Below are positions 26,041 through 35,363 of a stretch of 64,000 nt of DNA, piece by piece. Both the position numbers and the translations under genes were made by a program. Numbering within the stretch: position 1 is the stretch's first letter; each line of letters opens with the position of its first letter. The notes below the pieces were generated by a model, which ran no database searches, had not been told where the DNA came from, and saw only the letters and a list, made by a program, of their open reading frames with translations. Where the stretch lies: contig JADLDO010000027.1 in assembly GCA_020846635.1 (NCBI GenBank), forward strand, positions 124,001 to 188,000. Reading direction: 5' to 3'. This DNA comes from Caldilineaceae bacterium (lineage in GTDB: Bacteria; Chloroflexota; Anaerolineae; Caldilineales; Caldilineaceae).

Positions 26041-27294
26041 ATGAAGGCGAAGTTGTTCTATCCAAGTATCAGAGTTCGGCGACCCAACCAGACGCGCATG
26101 GCGCGCATCATGCTGCCGCTGCTGCTCCTCTGTCTGGCGCTTACCCTGGCGAGCAGCACTGCGCTTGCCCACGGCATTGGCTATTACCAGATCCGCGGCG
26201 CACAGATTGGCCCCTACGATGTTCATGTTTGGGTGGCCCCCGGTATGCTGCGCACAGGCGACGTTCATATTGATACCGCCGTCTTTGATGCTGCCGGCAA
26301 ACCTGCTCTAGCAACATTCGTGCAGGTAGCCTTTATTCCCCTTGAGAGCGAACTACCAGAGCTTCAAGCGCTGGCGGGCTTGCCCGACCTGGAATACCCC
26401 CACGCACGCGGCGCAACCTTCCGGCTGGAGACACCCGGCAAATACCGGTTGCAGGTAGCCGTCAGCGATAGCAATGGCACGTCCGGCACGACCAGTGCCG
26501 AGGTAGACGTGGTGACAATGGGCTGGGCAGTCAAGGCAGCGATCTTGGCGCTTGCGTTTATGACAGCAGCAACAGGCGTTTGGCTGTTGATCCAGACGCG
26601 CGCCTTCTGGCTACGCAGCGCGCCCGCGCGTCTGAGCAAGTTACAACACCTGCATATTCGTAGGTTGGGAATGAATAATTATGTTAGAGGAGGAGTTTCT
26701 TTTATGAATGGTGAAGACCTGGCAGTCTATCGCGAGCGCGCCAGCCGCTTCCTGGATCAACTCAATGGGCGCTATCACGCGCCCGCCCTATGGGCCTACA
26801 TGCTCGTGATTGTCGCCCACTGGCTGGAACACGTTCTGCAAATCTACCAAATCTATGGCCTGGGTTGGGCGCCAGAGAACGCAGGTGGAATTTTGGGTGT
26901 CTTTTATCCGTCTTTGGTCGAGTCGGAAACCTTGCACTTTGTCTATGACTTCATCCAATGGGCAGGTATTCTCCTCTTCTATCCAGGCTTCAAGGGCCGC
27001 GCCCTCACATGGTGGCAAATTGCATTGGTCGGTCAAACCTGGCATTACATCGAGCATGTACTCCTGATGGGTCAATACCTGACCGGATATTACCTCTTTG
27101 GCGCGCCGCATCAGATCAGCGTCTTGCAGCTTTGGTTCCCGCGCGCCGAACTTCATTTTGCCTACAACCTGATCTGCTTCATTCCGATGGTCGTAGCCGT
27201 CCATCTCTATCTCAAGCCAAAGCTAGAGATGCTGGCCGCGCTCAAGACCGCGTCTGCTGTTCTGCCGGAAGAAGCAGGCAGTGAAATCTTATAG
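26041..27294 (+). CDS. Unknown exported/membrane protein with HxxEH motifs, possibly two fused genes
   Basis: A 417-residue frame. Part one has a signal peptide ending ALAHG, a beta-rich exported domain (YDVHVWVAPGMLRTGDVHIDT) resembling YtkA/FixH-like proteins, and a membrane span near residue 160-185. Part two, from MNGEDLAVY at 26704, is a multispan membrane protein with two similar histidine motifs, HWLEHVLQ and HYIEHVLL, and a later ELHFAYN; these could hold metal or heme. Directly before 26704 an AT-rich stretch contains GAGGAGGAG, a strong ribosome site in frame. So the second half may be translated separately (197 residues), or the two genes have fused. No function can be assigned. 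Confidence 0.7.
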   Translation: MKAKLFYPSIRVRRPNQTRMARIMLPLLLLCLALTLASSTALAHGIGYYQIRGAQIGPYDVHVWVAPGMLRTGDVHIDTAVFDAAGKPALATFVQVAFIPLESELPELQALAGLPDLEYPHARGATFRLETPGKYRLQVAVSDSNGTSGTTSAEVDVVTMGWAVKAAILALAFMTAATGVWLLIQTRAFWLRSAPARLSKLQHLHIRRLGMNNYVRGGVSFMNGEDLAVYRERASRFLDQLNGRYHAPALWAYMLVIVAHWLEHVLQIYQIYGLGWAPENAGGILGVFYPSLVESETLHFVYDFIQWAGILLFYPGFKGRALTWWQIALVGQTWHYIEHVLLMGQYLTGYYLFGAPHQISVLQLWFPRAELHFAYNLICFIPMVVAVHLYLKPKLEMLAALKTASAVLPEEAGSEIL

Positions 27295-27391
27295 ACCGAT
27301 CCGGCTCACGCCAAAAATGCCGAAGATATAGAGTCTGCCGCTACGACTTCGACAGACCCAACTTAATTCGATAGTAAGGAGGTTTGCGACG

Positions 27392-27589
27392 ATGGAAGAA
27401 GCACAACCGCTAAAGCCTGTGAAAGACGACAAAGAAAATAAAGACAACAAGGACGAAACAGAGGAACCCATGCCCGTCCCCTTTGGCATGATGGGTGTTG
27501 CCTTCTTGTGCAATGTCCTACAGTATTCCGTCTTTCTCGGCCTTACGATGGTCGTCTTGATGGTGATTCACTACTTCGCGCCATTTTAA
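27392..27589 (+). CDS. Small single-span membrane protein
   Basis: 65 residues with an excellent AAGGAGG site 9 bases before the ATG. The first 25 residues are highly charged (KDDKENKDNKDETEE); the rest is one long hydrophobic helix from about residue 32 to 60 (GMMGVAFLCNVLQYSVFLGL). It follows the HxxEH membrane protein by 97 bases and ends just before a large palindrome that probably terminates both. A small subunit of the same membrane complex is a reasonable guess but unproven. Confidence 0.75.
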   Translation: MEEAQPLKPVKDDKENKDNKDETEEPMPVPFGMMGVAFLCNVLQYSVFLGLTMVVLMVIHYFAPF

Positions 27590-27625
27590 GAGCCTGCTAG
27601 CCAAGAATGTAACGGCGAGAGATCG

Positions 27626-27665
27626 CGCTTCGTACGAACACCATCGATGGTGTCCGTACGAAGCG
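27626..27665 (+). terminator. 40-base near-perfect palindrome after the small membrane gene
   Basis: CGCTTCGTACG pairs with CGTACGAAGCG, and inside these ACACCATC pairs with GATGGTGT. A TTTC tail follows on the plus strand. It is placed 37 bases after the stop of the 65-residue protein. Confidence 0.65.
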
Positions 27666-27807
27666 TTTCATTGAGTGTTCTGGTCGGTGGTATCATGAGT
27701 GGAACTCGCAGCATTGAATTCGTCAAGCCGCTCGTATAGCTCAGACCACCCAGCACAGCACCTCCCCGTTTGTATGACTTCCCTCCATTTTCCGAACGCG
27801 TACACGT

Positions 27808-27813
27808 TATAAT
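27808..27813 (+). promoter_or_regulatory. Candidate -10 box TATAAT
   Basis: A perfect TATAAT lies 38 bases before the aminotransferase start codon. No good -35 box is found at the expected distance. Confidence 0.4.
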
Positions 27814-27850
27814 TGAGTTGTAGGTCGATCAAGTTCTGCCAGGGGCATCC

Positions 27851-28996
27851 ATGCACGAAAGGCCACATCTGTCGATGACTCAAGCGACCCTCGTGCCACA
27901 TGGCACGCTCGATTACGCTGAATTACGATCCCTCAGCTTGCGTCCCGAAGATCTGACGATCTTCTCGTCGAATGTCAACCCCTATGGCCCGCCCCCCACA
28001 ACCTTAACCGCCCTGCGCGAAGCCATCACCCATGAGACTGTGGCGCAATATCCTGACCGCTTGAGCCTCGAATTGCGCGACCTGCTGGCAGCACACCATG
28101 ACCTCTCCGCTGACTCCATCTTAGTGGGCAACGGCACTGCTGACATTCTCTGGCTCATCGGGCTGCTCCATTTGCAGAAGCGCCGCGTTGCCATCCTCGG
28201 CCCTACCTTTGGCGAGTATCACAACGTTGCCCGGACTATGCAAGCTGAGATCATTGACCTTTGCCACCCCGGCTGGGTCGCCACCGCAACAGGCTACGCA
28301 CCGGGAGCCACCAGCATGGAAGAGGTGGCAAGGTCGCTGCAAAAGAGCAGTCCCGATGTCGTCTTTGTCTGCAACCCCAACAATCCCACAGGTCACTATC
28401 TTGCACCCAACGACCTGGAGACACTTTACGCAGGCGCGCCCCATGCACTCTGGATCGCTGACGAAGCCTATGGCGAATTCATGCAAACACCTGCCACCAC
28501 TGCGGATTGGATCAGACGTGGCAATTGGTTGGTCTTGCGCTCCATGACCAAAGATTTCGCGCTTGGAGGTCTGCGGCTAGGCTATCTGCTGGGTTCCCCA
28601 ACCTTAGTCGGGCCACTACAAACCACCCAACCCCCGTGGAATGTCAATCTTCTCGCCCAAATCGCTGGAGCCGCCTCGCTGCGCGACGGCTTGGCATGGC
28701 GACGCCAAACACTGGCCGCCTTGCGCGAAGAAACCACTGCACTGCAAGCGGCCCTGCGCGACCAGGGCTATCAGCCCACCCCCACTACGGTCAACTACTT
28801 TCTTGTCCCTGTCTATTCTGCCTCTGAACTGCGCCGCGCCCTGCTTGCCCAACGCCTGGTCGTGCGCGACTGCACCTCTTTCGGCCTGCCTCATTGCATC
28901 CGCATTGCCACCCAACGCCCAGAAGCCAACGCTCGCCTCCTAGACGCCATGCGCCCATTAGCCTCTGCCAGTGCCTTCCCAGCCTCCGGCATATAA
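27851..28996 (+). CDS. HisC/CobD-like class II aminotransferase family protein
   Basis: A 381-residue fold-type I PLP protein. The opening HGTLDYAELRSLSLRPEDLT and FSSNVNPYGPPP match the start of CobD/CobC-type and HisC-type proteins. PLP contacts are GNGTADILWLIG, CNPNNPTG, DEAYGEF, and the Schiff-base lysine in RSMTKDFALGGLRLGY. It ends with the arginine motif FGLPHCIRIATQRPEAN. Candidates are histidinol-phosphate aminotransferase or L-threonine-O-3-phosphate decarboxylase (CobD). No his or cob genes are adjacent to decide. The start is uncertain; the second ATG (MTQATL, 27875) also has only a weak ribosome site. Confidence 0.85.
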   Translation: MHERPHLSMTQATLVPHGTLDYAELRSLSLRPEDLTIFSSNVNPYGPPPTTLTALREAITHETVAQYPDRLSLELRDLLAAHHDLSADSILVGNGTADILWLIGLLHLQKRRVAILGPTFGEYHNVARTMQAEIIDLCHPGWVATATGYAPGATSMEEVARSLQKSSPDVVFVCNPNNPTGHYLAPNDLETLYAGAPHALWIADEAYGEFMQTPATTADWIRRGNWLVLRSMTKDFALGGLRLGYLLGSPTLVGPLQTTQPPWNVNLLAQIAGAASLRDGLAWRRQTLAALREETTALQAALRDQGYQPTPTTVNYFLVPVYSASELRRALLAQRLVVRDCTSFGLPHCIRIATQRPEANARLLDAMRPLASASAFPASGI

Positions 28997-29008
28997 GCCC
29001 AATAAAAA

Positions 29009-29033
29009 ACAGCAGATGCCTTGCATCTGCCGT
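29009..29033. terminator. Terminator after the HisC/CobD-like gene
   Basis: GCAGATGC-CTT-GCATCTGC, preceded by AAAAAAC and extended by AAC/GTT pairing. It lies 12 bases past the stop, between convergent genes; the A run favours minus-strand use as well. Confidence 0.6.
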
Positions 29034-29125
29034 TATCACCCACCTTGCCATCTCCCTGCCCGCGCCCAATGGGCTCCCCGCTTCCGGCGAAGGTTTTCCC
29101 ATTTGGATGCATCAAGCGTCGGAAA

Positions 29126-29146
29126 GGTGATAGCGCGGCTATCACC
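29126..29146 (-). terminator. Terminator at the end of the pst-phoU operon
   Basis: A perfect 9-bp hairpin GGTGATAGC-GCG-GCTATCACC located 11 bases after the phoU stop on the minus strand, followed by TTTCC. Confidence 0.65.
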
Positions 29147-29156
29147 CTGCGATCTC

Positions 29157-29840
29157 TTAATTCAAGCCACTCAAGTACGGCTCTTGGTTATCGAATTCCA
29201 CAAACTCGCCCGTAACAGTATAGACGACCCGTTCACAGATATTCGTCACACGGTCGCCGGCGCGCTCCAAATTATGCGCCACCCAGGAAAGATAGTTGGC
29301 ATGGTCGATGATGGTTGGATTTTTGAGAATCAGGTCGATCAAATGGCGATTCACATTATTGTAGAGTTCATCGAGTATGTCATCTTCTTGTGGAATGGCG
29401 CGAGCCGCCTGAACATCCTGGTTGACAAACGCGTCCAAGGAGCGTCCCAACACATCCAACACCTGATCACACATGCGCGGAATATCGATCAACGGCTTGA
29501 CAAAGGGCTCGGAGCCCATCATCAAATTGATCTTGCTGATGCCTTTGGCATAGTCACCGATGCGTTCCAACTCGCCGGAAATCTCCAAAATCGCGGCCAG
29601 CAGCCGCAGATCACCGGCAAGCGGCTGCTGCATAGCAATCAAACTCAAACAATCGTCCTCAATTGCATAGCGGCGACGGTTGATTTCTCGATCACCGGCA
29701 ATAATGCCTTTTGCCGCCTCCAGATCGCGTGCAACCAGCGCAGCCACAGAGTCTGCCAATGCCTGCCGCACCATGCTCCCCATCAGCAATACTTCATCTT
29801 GTAAACGTTGCAACTCGCGATTAAATTGTACTCGTATCAT
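29157..29840 (-). CDS. phoU: Phosphate transport system regulator PhoU
   Basis: Start taken at MIRVQFNREL (29840), 6 bases after GGAAG; a GTG further up is possible. The 227-residue protein is two PhoU three-helix repeats. Each repeat carries the metal-binding E/DxxxD signature: ELERIGDYAKGI and NLERAGDRVTNI. PhoU binds PhoR and the Pst transporter and relays phosphate status to shut off the regulon when phosphate is sufficient. It closes the pst operon, directly after pstB, as in most bacteria. Confidence 0.95.
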   Translation of the reverse strand: MIRVQFNRELQRLQDEVLLMGSMVRQALADSVAALVARDLEAAKGIIAGDREINRRRYAIEDDCLSLIAMQQPLAGDLRLLAAILEISGELERIGDYAKGISKINLMMGSEPFVKPLIDIPRMCDQVLDVLGRSLDAFVNQDVQAARAIPQEDDILDELYNNVNRHLIDLILKNPTIIDHANYLSWVAHNLERAGDRVTNICERVVYTVTGEFVEFDNQEPYLSGLN

Positions 29841-29894
29841 CTTGCGGCTTCCGTTCCTATTAGGCACTTCCGGCAGAGGTTTGCAGCCAGTTCA

Positions 29895-30791
29895 TTATCC
29901 AAAACGCCCGGTAATATAACTTTCAGTCTGTGGGTGTTTGGGCTTGGTGAAAATATCTTTGGTCACGCCATACTCCATCAAATGGCCTGCGCGGTGATCA
30001 TCGACCATAAAGAAAGCCGTATAGTCAGAAACACGCGCCGCCTGCTGCATGTTATGGGTGACAATAATAATTGTATAATTCTCTACCAACTCATGCATCA
30101 GGTCTTCGATCTTGAGGGTCGCAATCGGGTCAAGCGCCGAGCAAGGTTCATCCATCAAAATGGTATCCGGCTTTACGGCAATGGTGCGCGCAATACAGAG
30201 CCGCTGCTGCTGGCCGCCCGACAAACCCAGTGCGCTCTGATGCAGTTTGTCCTTCACCTCATCCCACAAGGCCGCACCGCGCAGCGCATCTTCGACCAGT
30301 TCATCCATGTTACCACGGAAACCATTGATCTTTGCGCCCCAGGCAATATTATCATAGATGCTCTTGGGAAAGGGATTGGGTTTCTGAAAGACCATCCCAA
30401 TATGGCGGCGCACTTGCACCGGGTCCACCATGTCGGTATAGATATTTTGACCGTTAAAAAGAACCTGCCCTTCAACACGGGCACTGGGAATCAGGTCGTT
30501 CATCCGGTTGAAACAGCGCAACACGGTACTCTTGCCGCATCCCGAGGGGCCGATCATCGCCGTAATCTTGTTCCGCTCAATCGACAAGTTCACATCCCGT
30601 ACGGCGTGAAAATCTCCATAGAAGATGTTTAGATCCCGTGTGGCAATGGCATACTCGGCTTCAGCATCAGCAAGCAACTCTGCTCCACGTTCCCCTTCCC
30701 GATTTGGCATCACTAATGATGGCAGCATTGGTGCATCCCCATTATTGGATGTTTGCCCTACTTCTGTAGACTTCCTATCAACTTTCAGCAT
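29895..30791 (-). CDS. pstB: Phosphate ABC transporter ATP-binding protein PstB
   Basis: A 298-residue ATPase with an N-terminal extension of about 45 residues before the core ([17 protein letters not shown]). Walker A is GPSGCGKST, the Q-loop lies in [18 protein letters not shown] (a PstB hallmark), the ABC signature is LSGGQQQR, Walker B is [12 protein letters not shown], and the switch histidine is in VTHNMQQA. It powers phosphate import through PstC and PstA. The start is 3 bases from the pstA stop, so the two are translationally coupled. Confidence 0.97.
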   Translation of the reverse strand: MLKVDRKSTEVGQTSNNGDAPMLPSLVMPNREGERGAELLADAEAEYAIATRDLNIFYGDFHAVRDVNLSIERNKITAMIGPSGCGKSTVLRCFNRMNDLIPSARVEGQVLFNGQNIYTDMVDPVQVRRHIGMVFQKPNPFPKSIYDNIAWGAKINGFRGNMDELVEDALRGAALWDEVKDKLHQSALGLSGGQQQRLCIARTIAVKPDTILMDEPCSALDPIATLKIEDLMHELVENYTIIIVTHNMQQAARVSDYTAFFMVDDHRAGHLMEYGVTKDIFTKPKHPQTESYITGRFG

Positions 30792-30794
30792 CTT

Positions 30795-32921
30795 CTATGA
30801 TCCCTGTCGACTAAAGCGATTACGCAGTATGACGGCTGTCGCATTCAGCGAGAGCAGCATGATCAGCAGCACCAAGATGGCAGCCGCCGCCAGGTTACGG
30901 AACTCGGCTTGCGGGCGCGATGTCCACTGATAAATTTGGATCGGCAGCGTCGTAAACTTGGAAAATGGCCCATCCGGGTCTACGACAATAAAGGTGGATG
31001 CCCCAATCACGACCAGCGGCGCAGTCTCACCAATCGCCCGCGAGATAGCCAAGATCGTGCCTGTCAGAATCCCAGGCAGCGCCCCCGGCAAGACATGGTT
31101 CCACACAGTTTGCCACTTGGTCGCGCCCAGCCCATAGCTTGCCTGACGCAGCGAGGCGGGCACAGCACGAATGGCCTCGCGCGCGTTGATGATGAGCAAA
31201 GGCAGGATGAGCAAACCGAGTGTCAGACCCGCTGCCAGAATCGTGCGCCCATTGGCGGTCGTTGGATCCCCAACGCCAAAGAGGCTGCCGCTAGTCAATG
31301 GCTCCAGCGCGCGCACAAAGATCGCCAACCCCAACATGCCATAGATGATCGAAGGTACGCCCGCCAGATTGTTGATGTTGGTTTCAACCAGCCGGTTGAA
31401 ACGATTGTCCTCGGCATATTCTTCCAAATAAACCGCCGCCCCCACGCCGATCGGCAGTGAAAAGAGAATGGTAATGAGAATCACCCAAAGCGAACCAAAA
31501 ATGGCGGTACGCACCCCGGCAAATTCCGGCTGTGAGGATTGCGGAGATGTGATAAAGTCACCCGTCAACCAACTACGAAACGTCAGTTCCGCATTCGGCA
31601 CAGCCGCAACTTCGCTTTCAATCTCACTACGCCGCAAGAGCGAATCTGAAAGAGACCACGATTTGGCGATCTTTGCTTCAACAACTCGTTCCACCACCAA
31701 CTCATAAACGTTCGCTTGCGATCGCTCTGCAAAGGGTTGGTCATGCTCAAGCCGTCGCATCAGACCCGCCGAGACATGATCCTGCAAAATGCCGGTCAAT
31801 GTCTCTTTGGACAAATCGTAGAGCTCCGCCGGCAGCACAGTTTCTACAAAGAAATTCAAAGTTCCACTTGTTGCACCGGGTGTATAGCGCACAATGGCTT
31901 CACTCGGCCAACTTGGGTCCACGTCCGACCATTGTTCTGCCGTCGTAAAGAGCTGCGCCAATTGCTCCTGCGTGACATTCTGCAAGAAACTGTTTTCCTG
32001 GCTGACGACAATCGCCAAAGCATCGTTGCCCACACGAAATTCGAGTGGCGTGCGGCGCGACTTACGACAGGCCTCGGTTTCAGCGCGGCTGATCGCCCGG
32101 CTGGCGTTGACAATCTCCACATTCCCCCGGCTGCAAAACTCCGCCAGCCCCACTTGCGTGCTGGTCGATTCGACATCGACTTCCCCCGCAAAACCACTGG
32201 CGATAAACTCATTCGCCATACGCTCTGTCAGTGGGTAGAGCGTCGAACTACCTGCCACCATAATGTCACCTGGGGCAACATCACCCACCGCACTTTCCGG
32301 CTCTTGGCCCACAGCACCTTTCAACGCTGTCAAATTCGCCTCAAGCGCTGCGCTCGCCGCGGGGAAATATCCCTCCTCTTCAAGTACATCGTTGACATGC
32401 TCAATGTAATAGCGCAGAAAACTCGCTGCCTGTGGATTCTCTTGCAGAACAGATGCCGCGCTATACAAAAAGAGGGGACGTGCCAGCGGATACTCGCCGC
32501 TCTCTACGCTGGCGGCGCCAGGCTCCACCCCCTCCACAGCCACAGCGCGCAGCGTGTCGCTGTGCCTTTGTGCATAGGCATACCATAAGAAGCCGATGGC
32601 ATTGGGATCAGCTGCAACACTGGCAGCCAAACTTTCAGCATCTTCACTCGTCGTCAAATTTGGAGTATTCAGCAGTAACTCTTCTTGCGCCGATTGGACA
32701 ATGACCTCTGGATCAATCTCATTTTGGATCATGACAAAGCCAAACGCGCTGTTGATCACGTTATAAAGCAGCGCAACCAAAGCAATGATGCCGATCAGGG
32801 TCGAGGCCATAAAGATGACGGCCCAAAATGCGCCCGTACGTTGGCGAGCAACCACCTGCTGGTGCCCGGCTGCGCCCTCTGGATAGTCCGCTCCATTCCC
32901 TGTTGAATTCGGAAGCGCCAT
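30795..32921 (-). CDS. pstA: PstA phosphate permease with inserted, circularly permuted PstS-like domain
   Basis: A 708-residue protein, more than twice the usual PstA length. Residues 31-58 form the first membrane span; the normal permease core starts near 470 ([16 protein letters not shown]) and includes the EAA-like [19 protein letters not shown]. The 400-residue extracytoplasmic insert resembles the window's own PstS, but with the halves exchanged. Residues 82-203 match the C-terminal part of PstS ([29 protein letters not shown]). Residues 218-362 match its N-terminal part ([47 protein letters not shown]). The phosphate-site residues SST, ASR and SGT are kept, while the GTGGG of PstS is STQVG here. 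The start overlaps the pstC stop by one base (TGATG). Confidence 0.93.
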   Translation of the reverse strand: MALPNSTGNGADYPEGAAGHQQVVARQRTGAFWAVIFMASTLIGIIALVALLYNVINSAFGFVMIQNEIDPEVIVQSAQEELLLNTPNLTTSEDAESLAASVAADPNAIGFLWYAYAQRHSDTLRAVAVEGVEPGAASVESGEYPLARPLFLYSAASVLQENPQAASFLRYYIEHVNDVLEEEGYFPAASAALEANLTALKGAVGQEPESAVGDVAPGDIMVAGSSTLYPLTERMANEFIASGFAGEVDVESTSTQVGLAEFCSRGNVEIVNASRAISRAETEACRKSRRTPLEFRVGNDALAIVVSQENSFLQNVTQEQLAQLFTTAEQWSDVDPSWPSEAIVRYTPGATSGTLNFFVETVLPAELYDLSKETLTGILQDHVSAGLMRRLEHDQPFAERSQANVYELVVERVVEAKIAKSWSLSDSLLRRSEIESEVAAVPNAELTFRSWLTGDFITSPQSSQPEFAGVRTAIFGSLWVILITILFSLPIGVGAAVYLEEYAEDNRFNRLVETNINNLAGVPSIIYGMLGLAIFVRALEPLTSGSLFGVGDPTTANGRTILAAGLTLGLLILPLLIINAREAIRAVPASLRQASYGLGATKWQTVWNHVLPGALPGILTGTILAISRAIGETAPLVVIGASTFIVVDPDGPFSKFTTLPIQIYQWTSRPQAEFRNLAAAAILVLLIMLLSLNATAVILRNRFSRQGS

Positions 32922-33943
32922 CAGTCATACTCCTCACGGAAGCGGTTCACCAGCCACCGGCTCAAAATATTAAGTGACAGGGTCATCAAAAAGAGGACAA
33001 GCCCGATGGCAAAGAGGCTTGCATAGTCCACTGAGTCATAGCTGAGGTCGCCACCGCTAATGCGAACAATGTGGCCGGTCATCGTCTCCGCCGCTCGAAA
33101 TGGGTTGAGGATGGCTAACCCGTCGAGCGCCTCGTCCCAGCTATTGAAATTACGCGGCCCCGCGCCTGCCGCCAACGCCACGACCATCGTCTCACCCACG
33201 GCACGCGAAATGGCGACAATAAAGGCGGCTGCAATCCCAGAGAGCGCGCCCGGCACAACAATCGTGACTGCCGTCTCCAACTTAGTTGCGCCCAACCCAT
33301 AGGCTGCCTCACGCAGCGACCTCGGCACTGCGCGCAGCGCATCCTCAGCCATCGAAGTCACCAACGGCAAAATCAGAATACCAATGACCAACCCTGCTGA
33401 GGCTGTGTTGTAAATCTCAATCGTATTTTGCCCAAAGATCGAGCGCAGCAGCGGTGTCATAAAGGTCAAGGCAAAGTAGCCATAGACAACCGTCGGCACA
33501 CCCGCCAACACCTCCAACACCGGCTTGAGTGTGCTGCGCGCCCGCGGGGACGCATATTCACTCAAATAGATGGCAATCATCAGCCCAATCGGCAGCGCCA
33601 CCAACATCGCGATCAAACTGGTCATCAACGTGGCAAAGACCAAAGGCCAGATGCCAAACTCGCCAATCGCCGGTTGCCACTTCACCTTGCTGATAAAATC
33701 CACTACCGTAACTTCTGGAAGGCGAAAAAAGAGCAAAGCCTCTTGCCCTAACACATAGACAATCCCAACCGTTGTCAGCACCGAGATCAGGCCACAAAGC
33801 GCAAGAAACGTCTGGATTACAGATTCGCCGGTGCGTCTGCGTTTACGCAGGTCAAGCGCACGCGGAACCGCCCCCCTGGGCGTTTGTAGCAACGATGATC
33901 TGGATGATGACTGCAACGTTGTGGTGGGTAGTTCGCTCCGCAT
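32921..33943 (-). CDS. pstC: Phosphate ABC transporter permease PstC
   Basis: Start taken at MRSELPTT (33943), 7 bases after GGAGGAG. A 340-residue inner membrane protein of typical PstC length with six spans; the segments [35 protein letters not shown] and the ATPase-docking loop [18 protein letters not shown] are diagnostic. Unlike PstA in this operon it has no large insert; the only sizeable extracytoplasmic part lies after span one ([20 protein letters not shown]). It forms the channel with PstA. It follows pstS after a spacer that holds a perfect hairpin. Confidence 0.96.
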   Translation of the reverse strand: MRSELPTTTLQSSSRSSLLQTPRGAVPRALDLRKRRRTGESVIQTFLALCGLISVLTTVGIVYVLGQEALLFFRLPEVTVVDFISKVKWQPAIGEFGIWPLVFATLMTSLIAMLVALPIGLMIAIYLSEYASPRARSTLKPVLEVLAGVPTVVYGYFALTFMTPLLRSIFGQNTIEIYNTASAGLVIGILILPLVTSMAEDALRAVPRSLREAAYGLGATKLETAVTIVVPGALSGIAAAFIVAISRAVGETMVVALAAGAGPRNFNSWDEALDGLAILNPFRAAETMTGHIVRISGGDLSYDSVDYASLFAIGLVLFLMTLSLNILSRWLVNRFREEYD

Positions 33944-34013
33944 ACCCATTCTCCTCCGCGACTCCTCAACCGTCTCTCAAGCACACCTCAACCCATCCGC
34001 GCATGAAACAGGA

Positions 34014-34049
34014 CAATGGGGAGTGGAAATATAGACCCACTCCCCATTG
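34014..34049 (-). promoter_or_regulatory. Intercistronic hairpin between pstS and pstC
   Basis: A perfect 13-bp stem CAATGGGGAGTGG / CCACTCCCCATTG with a ten-base loop, 48 bases after the pstS stop. Like the hairpin in the sugar importer operon it may stabilise pstS mRNA or attenuate readthrough. Confidence 0.7.
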
Positions 34050-34096
34050 CCATCCTGCTAACGCGGACGGGTGACTCTCCAGTAGAAGAAGTCTAC

Positions 34097-35152
34097 TTAT
34101 TGAGCCACAGCGTCCAACAAGCTTTGCTTGGCACCATTCAGCGCGTCGGCGCTCGCCGGGAAGTAACCGGCATCAACCACTTCCTCATTCACGAAGGAGA
34201 GATAGAAGTTGACGAAAGCCGCCACCTGGGGCTTTTCCTTCAACACTGTTGCATCGGAGTAAATGAAGAGCGGGCGGGCCAGCGGATAGGTGCCGTTGTC
34301 CACGTTTTCGGCACCTGCTTCTACGCCATTAATGTTCAAGATCGTTAAGCGATCGGCATTTTCCTCATAGTAGGCATAGCCAAAGTAGCCGATGGCATTG
34401 ACATCACCTTCCACACCCTGCACCAGGACATTGTCATCCTCACTCAACTGGAGGTTGGCGGCATCCAACAGCTTGGCTTCACCCTCATCACCAAAACTCT
34501 CGTCCATAACGGCCTCGACAAAGTAGTCGAAGGTGCCGCTGTCTGTGCCTGGGCTAAAGCGCAGGATTGGCTCGGCGGGCCAGCTTGGGTCCACATCACT
34601 CCAGTTGGTCGCATCAGCCGAGAAAATCATCGCTAGTTGCTCTAGGGTGACATCGGTTAAGAACTCGTTGGCGGGGTTGATCACAACAGCCAGCGCATCA
34701 GTGCCCACGCGGAACTCAATCGGTGTGCGGTTGATGGCGGCGCAGTTTGCGGTCTCTTTCTCATTGATGGGACGGCTCGCATTGGCAATATCGCTCTCAC
34801 CTGCCACACAGAAACGCTCGAAACCGCCACCTGTCCCCACGCTGTCAATGGTGATGTTGCCGCTGTATCCCTCATCGGTAAAGCGCTCGGCCATCGCCTC
34901 GCTCAAGGGATAGACGGTCGAGCTGCCCGCGCTGATGATGTCGCCGGTCACTTCTAGCGGATTCACTTCCGGCAGAACGACCTCGCCACCCTCTGCCACT
35001 GGGGCTTCTTCCACAGCAGGCGCTTCCCCGGCAGGAGCTTCTGTGGCCTGCGCTTCGGCGGCAGGGGCCTCGGCAGCGGGCGCGGCACTTTGGCTACAAG
35101 CGGCCAACACCAGGACCAGGGACAAAAGCAGAATACCTATCACTCGTTGCAT
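34097..35152 (-). CDS. pstS: Phosphate-binding lipoprotein PstS
   Basis: Start at MQRVIGILLL (35152), where AGGAG is 7 bases upstream. The 351-residue protein has a signal peptide with lipobox LAAC (cysteine 19), then a 45-residue Ala/Glu/Pro spacer that lifts it off the membrane. The binding domain starts GDIISAGSSTVYPLSE and contains the phosphate-site residues in GSST, SVGTGGGFERFC, NASRPI and TDSGTFDYF. It delivers phosphate to PstC-PstA. An array of four 11-bp Pho box-like repeats precedes it (35296-35339). Confidence 0.95.
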   Translation of the reverse strand: MQRVIGILLLSLVLVLAACSQSAAPAAEAPAAEAQATEAPAGEAPAVEEAPVAEGGEVVLPEVNPLEVTGDIISAGSSTVYPLSEAMAERFTDEGYSGNITIDSVGTGGGFERFCVAGESDIANASRPINEKETANCAAINRTPIEFRVGTDALAVVINPANEFLTDVTLEQLAMIFSADATNWSDVDPSWPAEPILRFSPGTDSGTFDYFVEAVMDESFGDEGEAKLLDAANLQLSEDDNVLVQGVEGDVNAIGYFGYAYYEENADRLTILNINGVEAGAENVDNGTYPLARPLFIYSDATVLKEKPQVAAFVNFYLSFVNEEVVDAGYFPASADALNGAKQSLLDAVAQ

Positions 35153-35295
35153 CTTTGATCTCCTCAACTCTTCAATCGACCTTTTGATTTCGAATTCTTT
35201 GCATAATCTTCAGCAGCCATCCAGCGTTCAATCTGGTTTTCGGCTTCAACCTACATCAGCAGATTAGCTTGAACGAATTAACAAACAGGATCTCT

Positions 35296-35339
35296 ATAGG
35301 TCAACGATGAGTTAAGCGATCGTAAACAGTTCATTAACG
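35296..35339 (-). promoter_or_regulatory. Pho box array upstream of pstS
   Basis: On the minus strand four consecutive 11-base units begin CGTTAA, TGTTTA, GCTTAA and CGTTGA, with exact 11-base spacing. PhoB/PhoP-type regulators bind such direct repeats on one face of the helix. The array ends about 144 bases before the pstS start codon. A possible -10 (TAATCT) lies downstream of it. Confidence 0.7.
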
Positions 35340-35363
35340 CCTTATCCACATATCATCCATACA

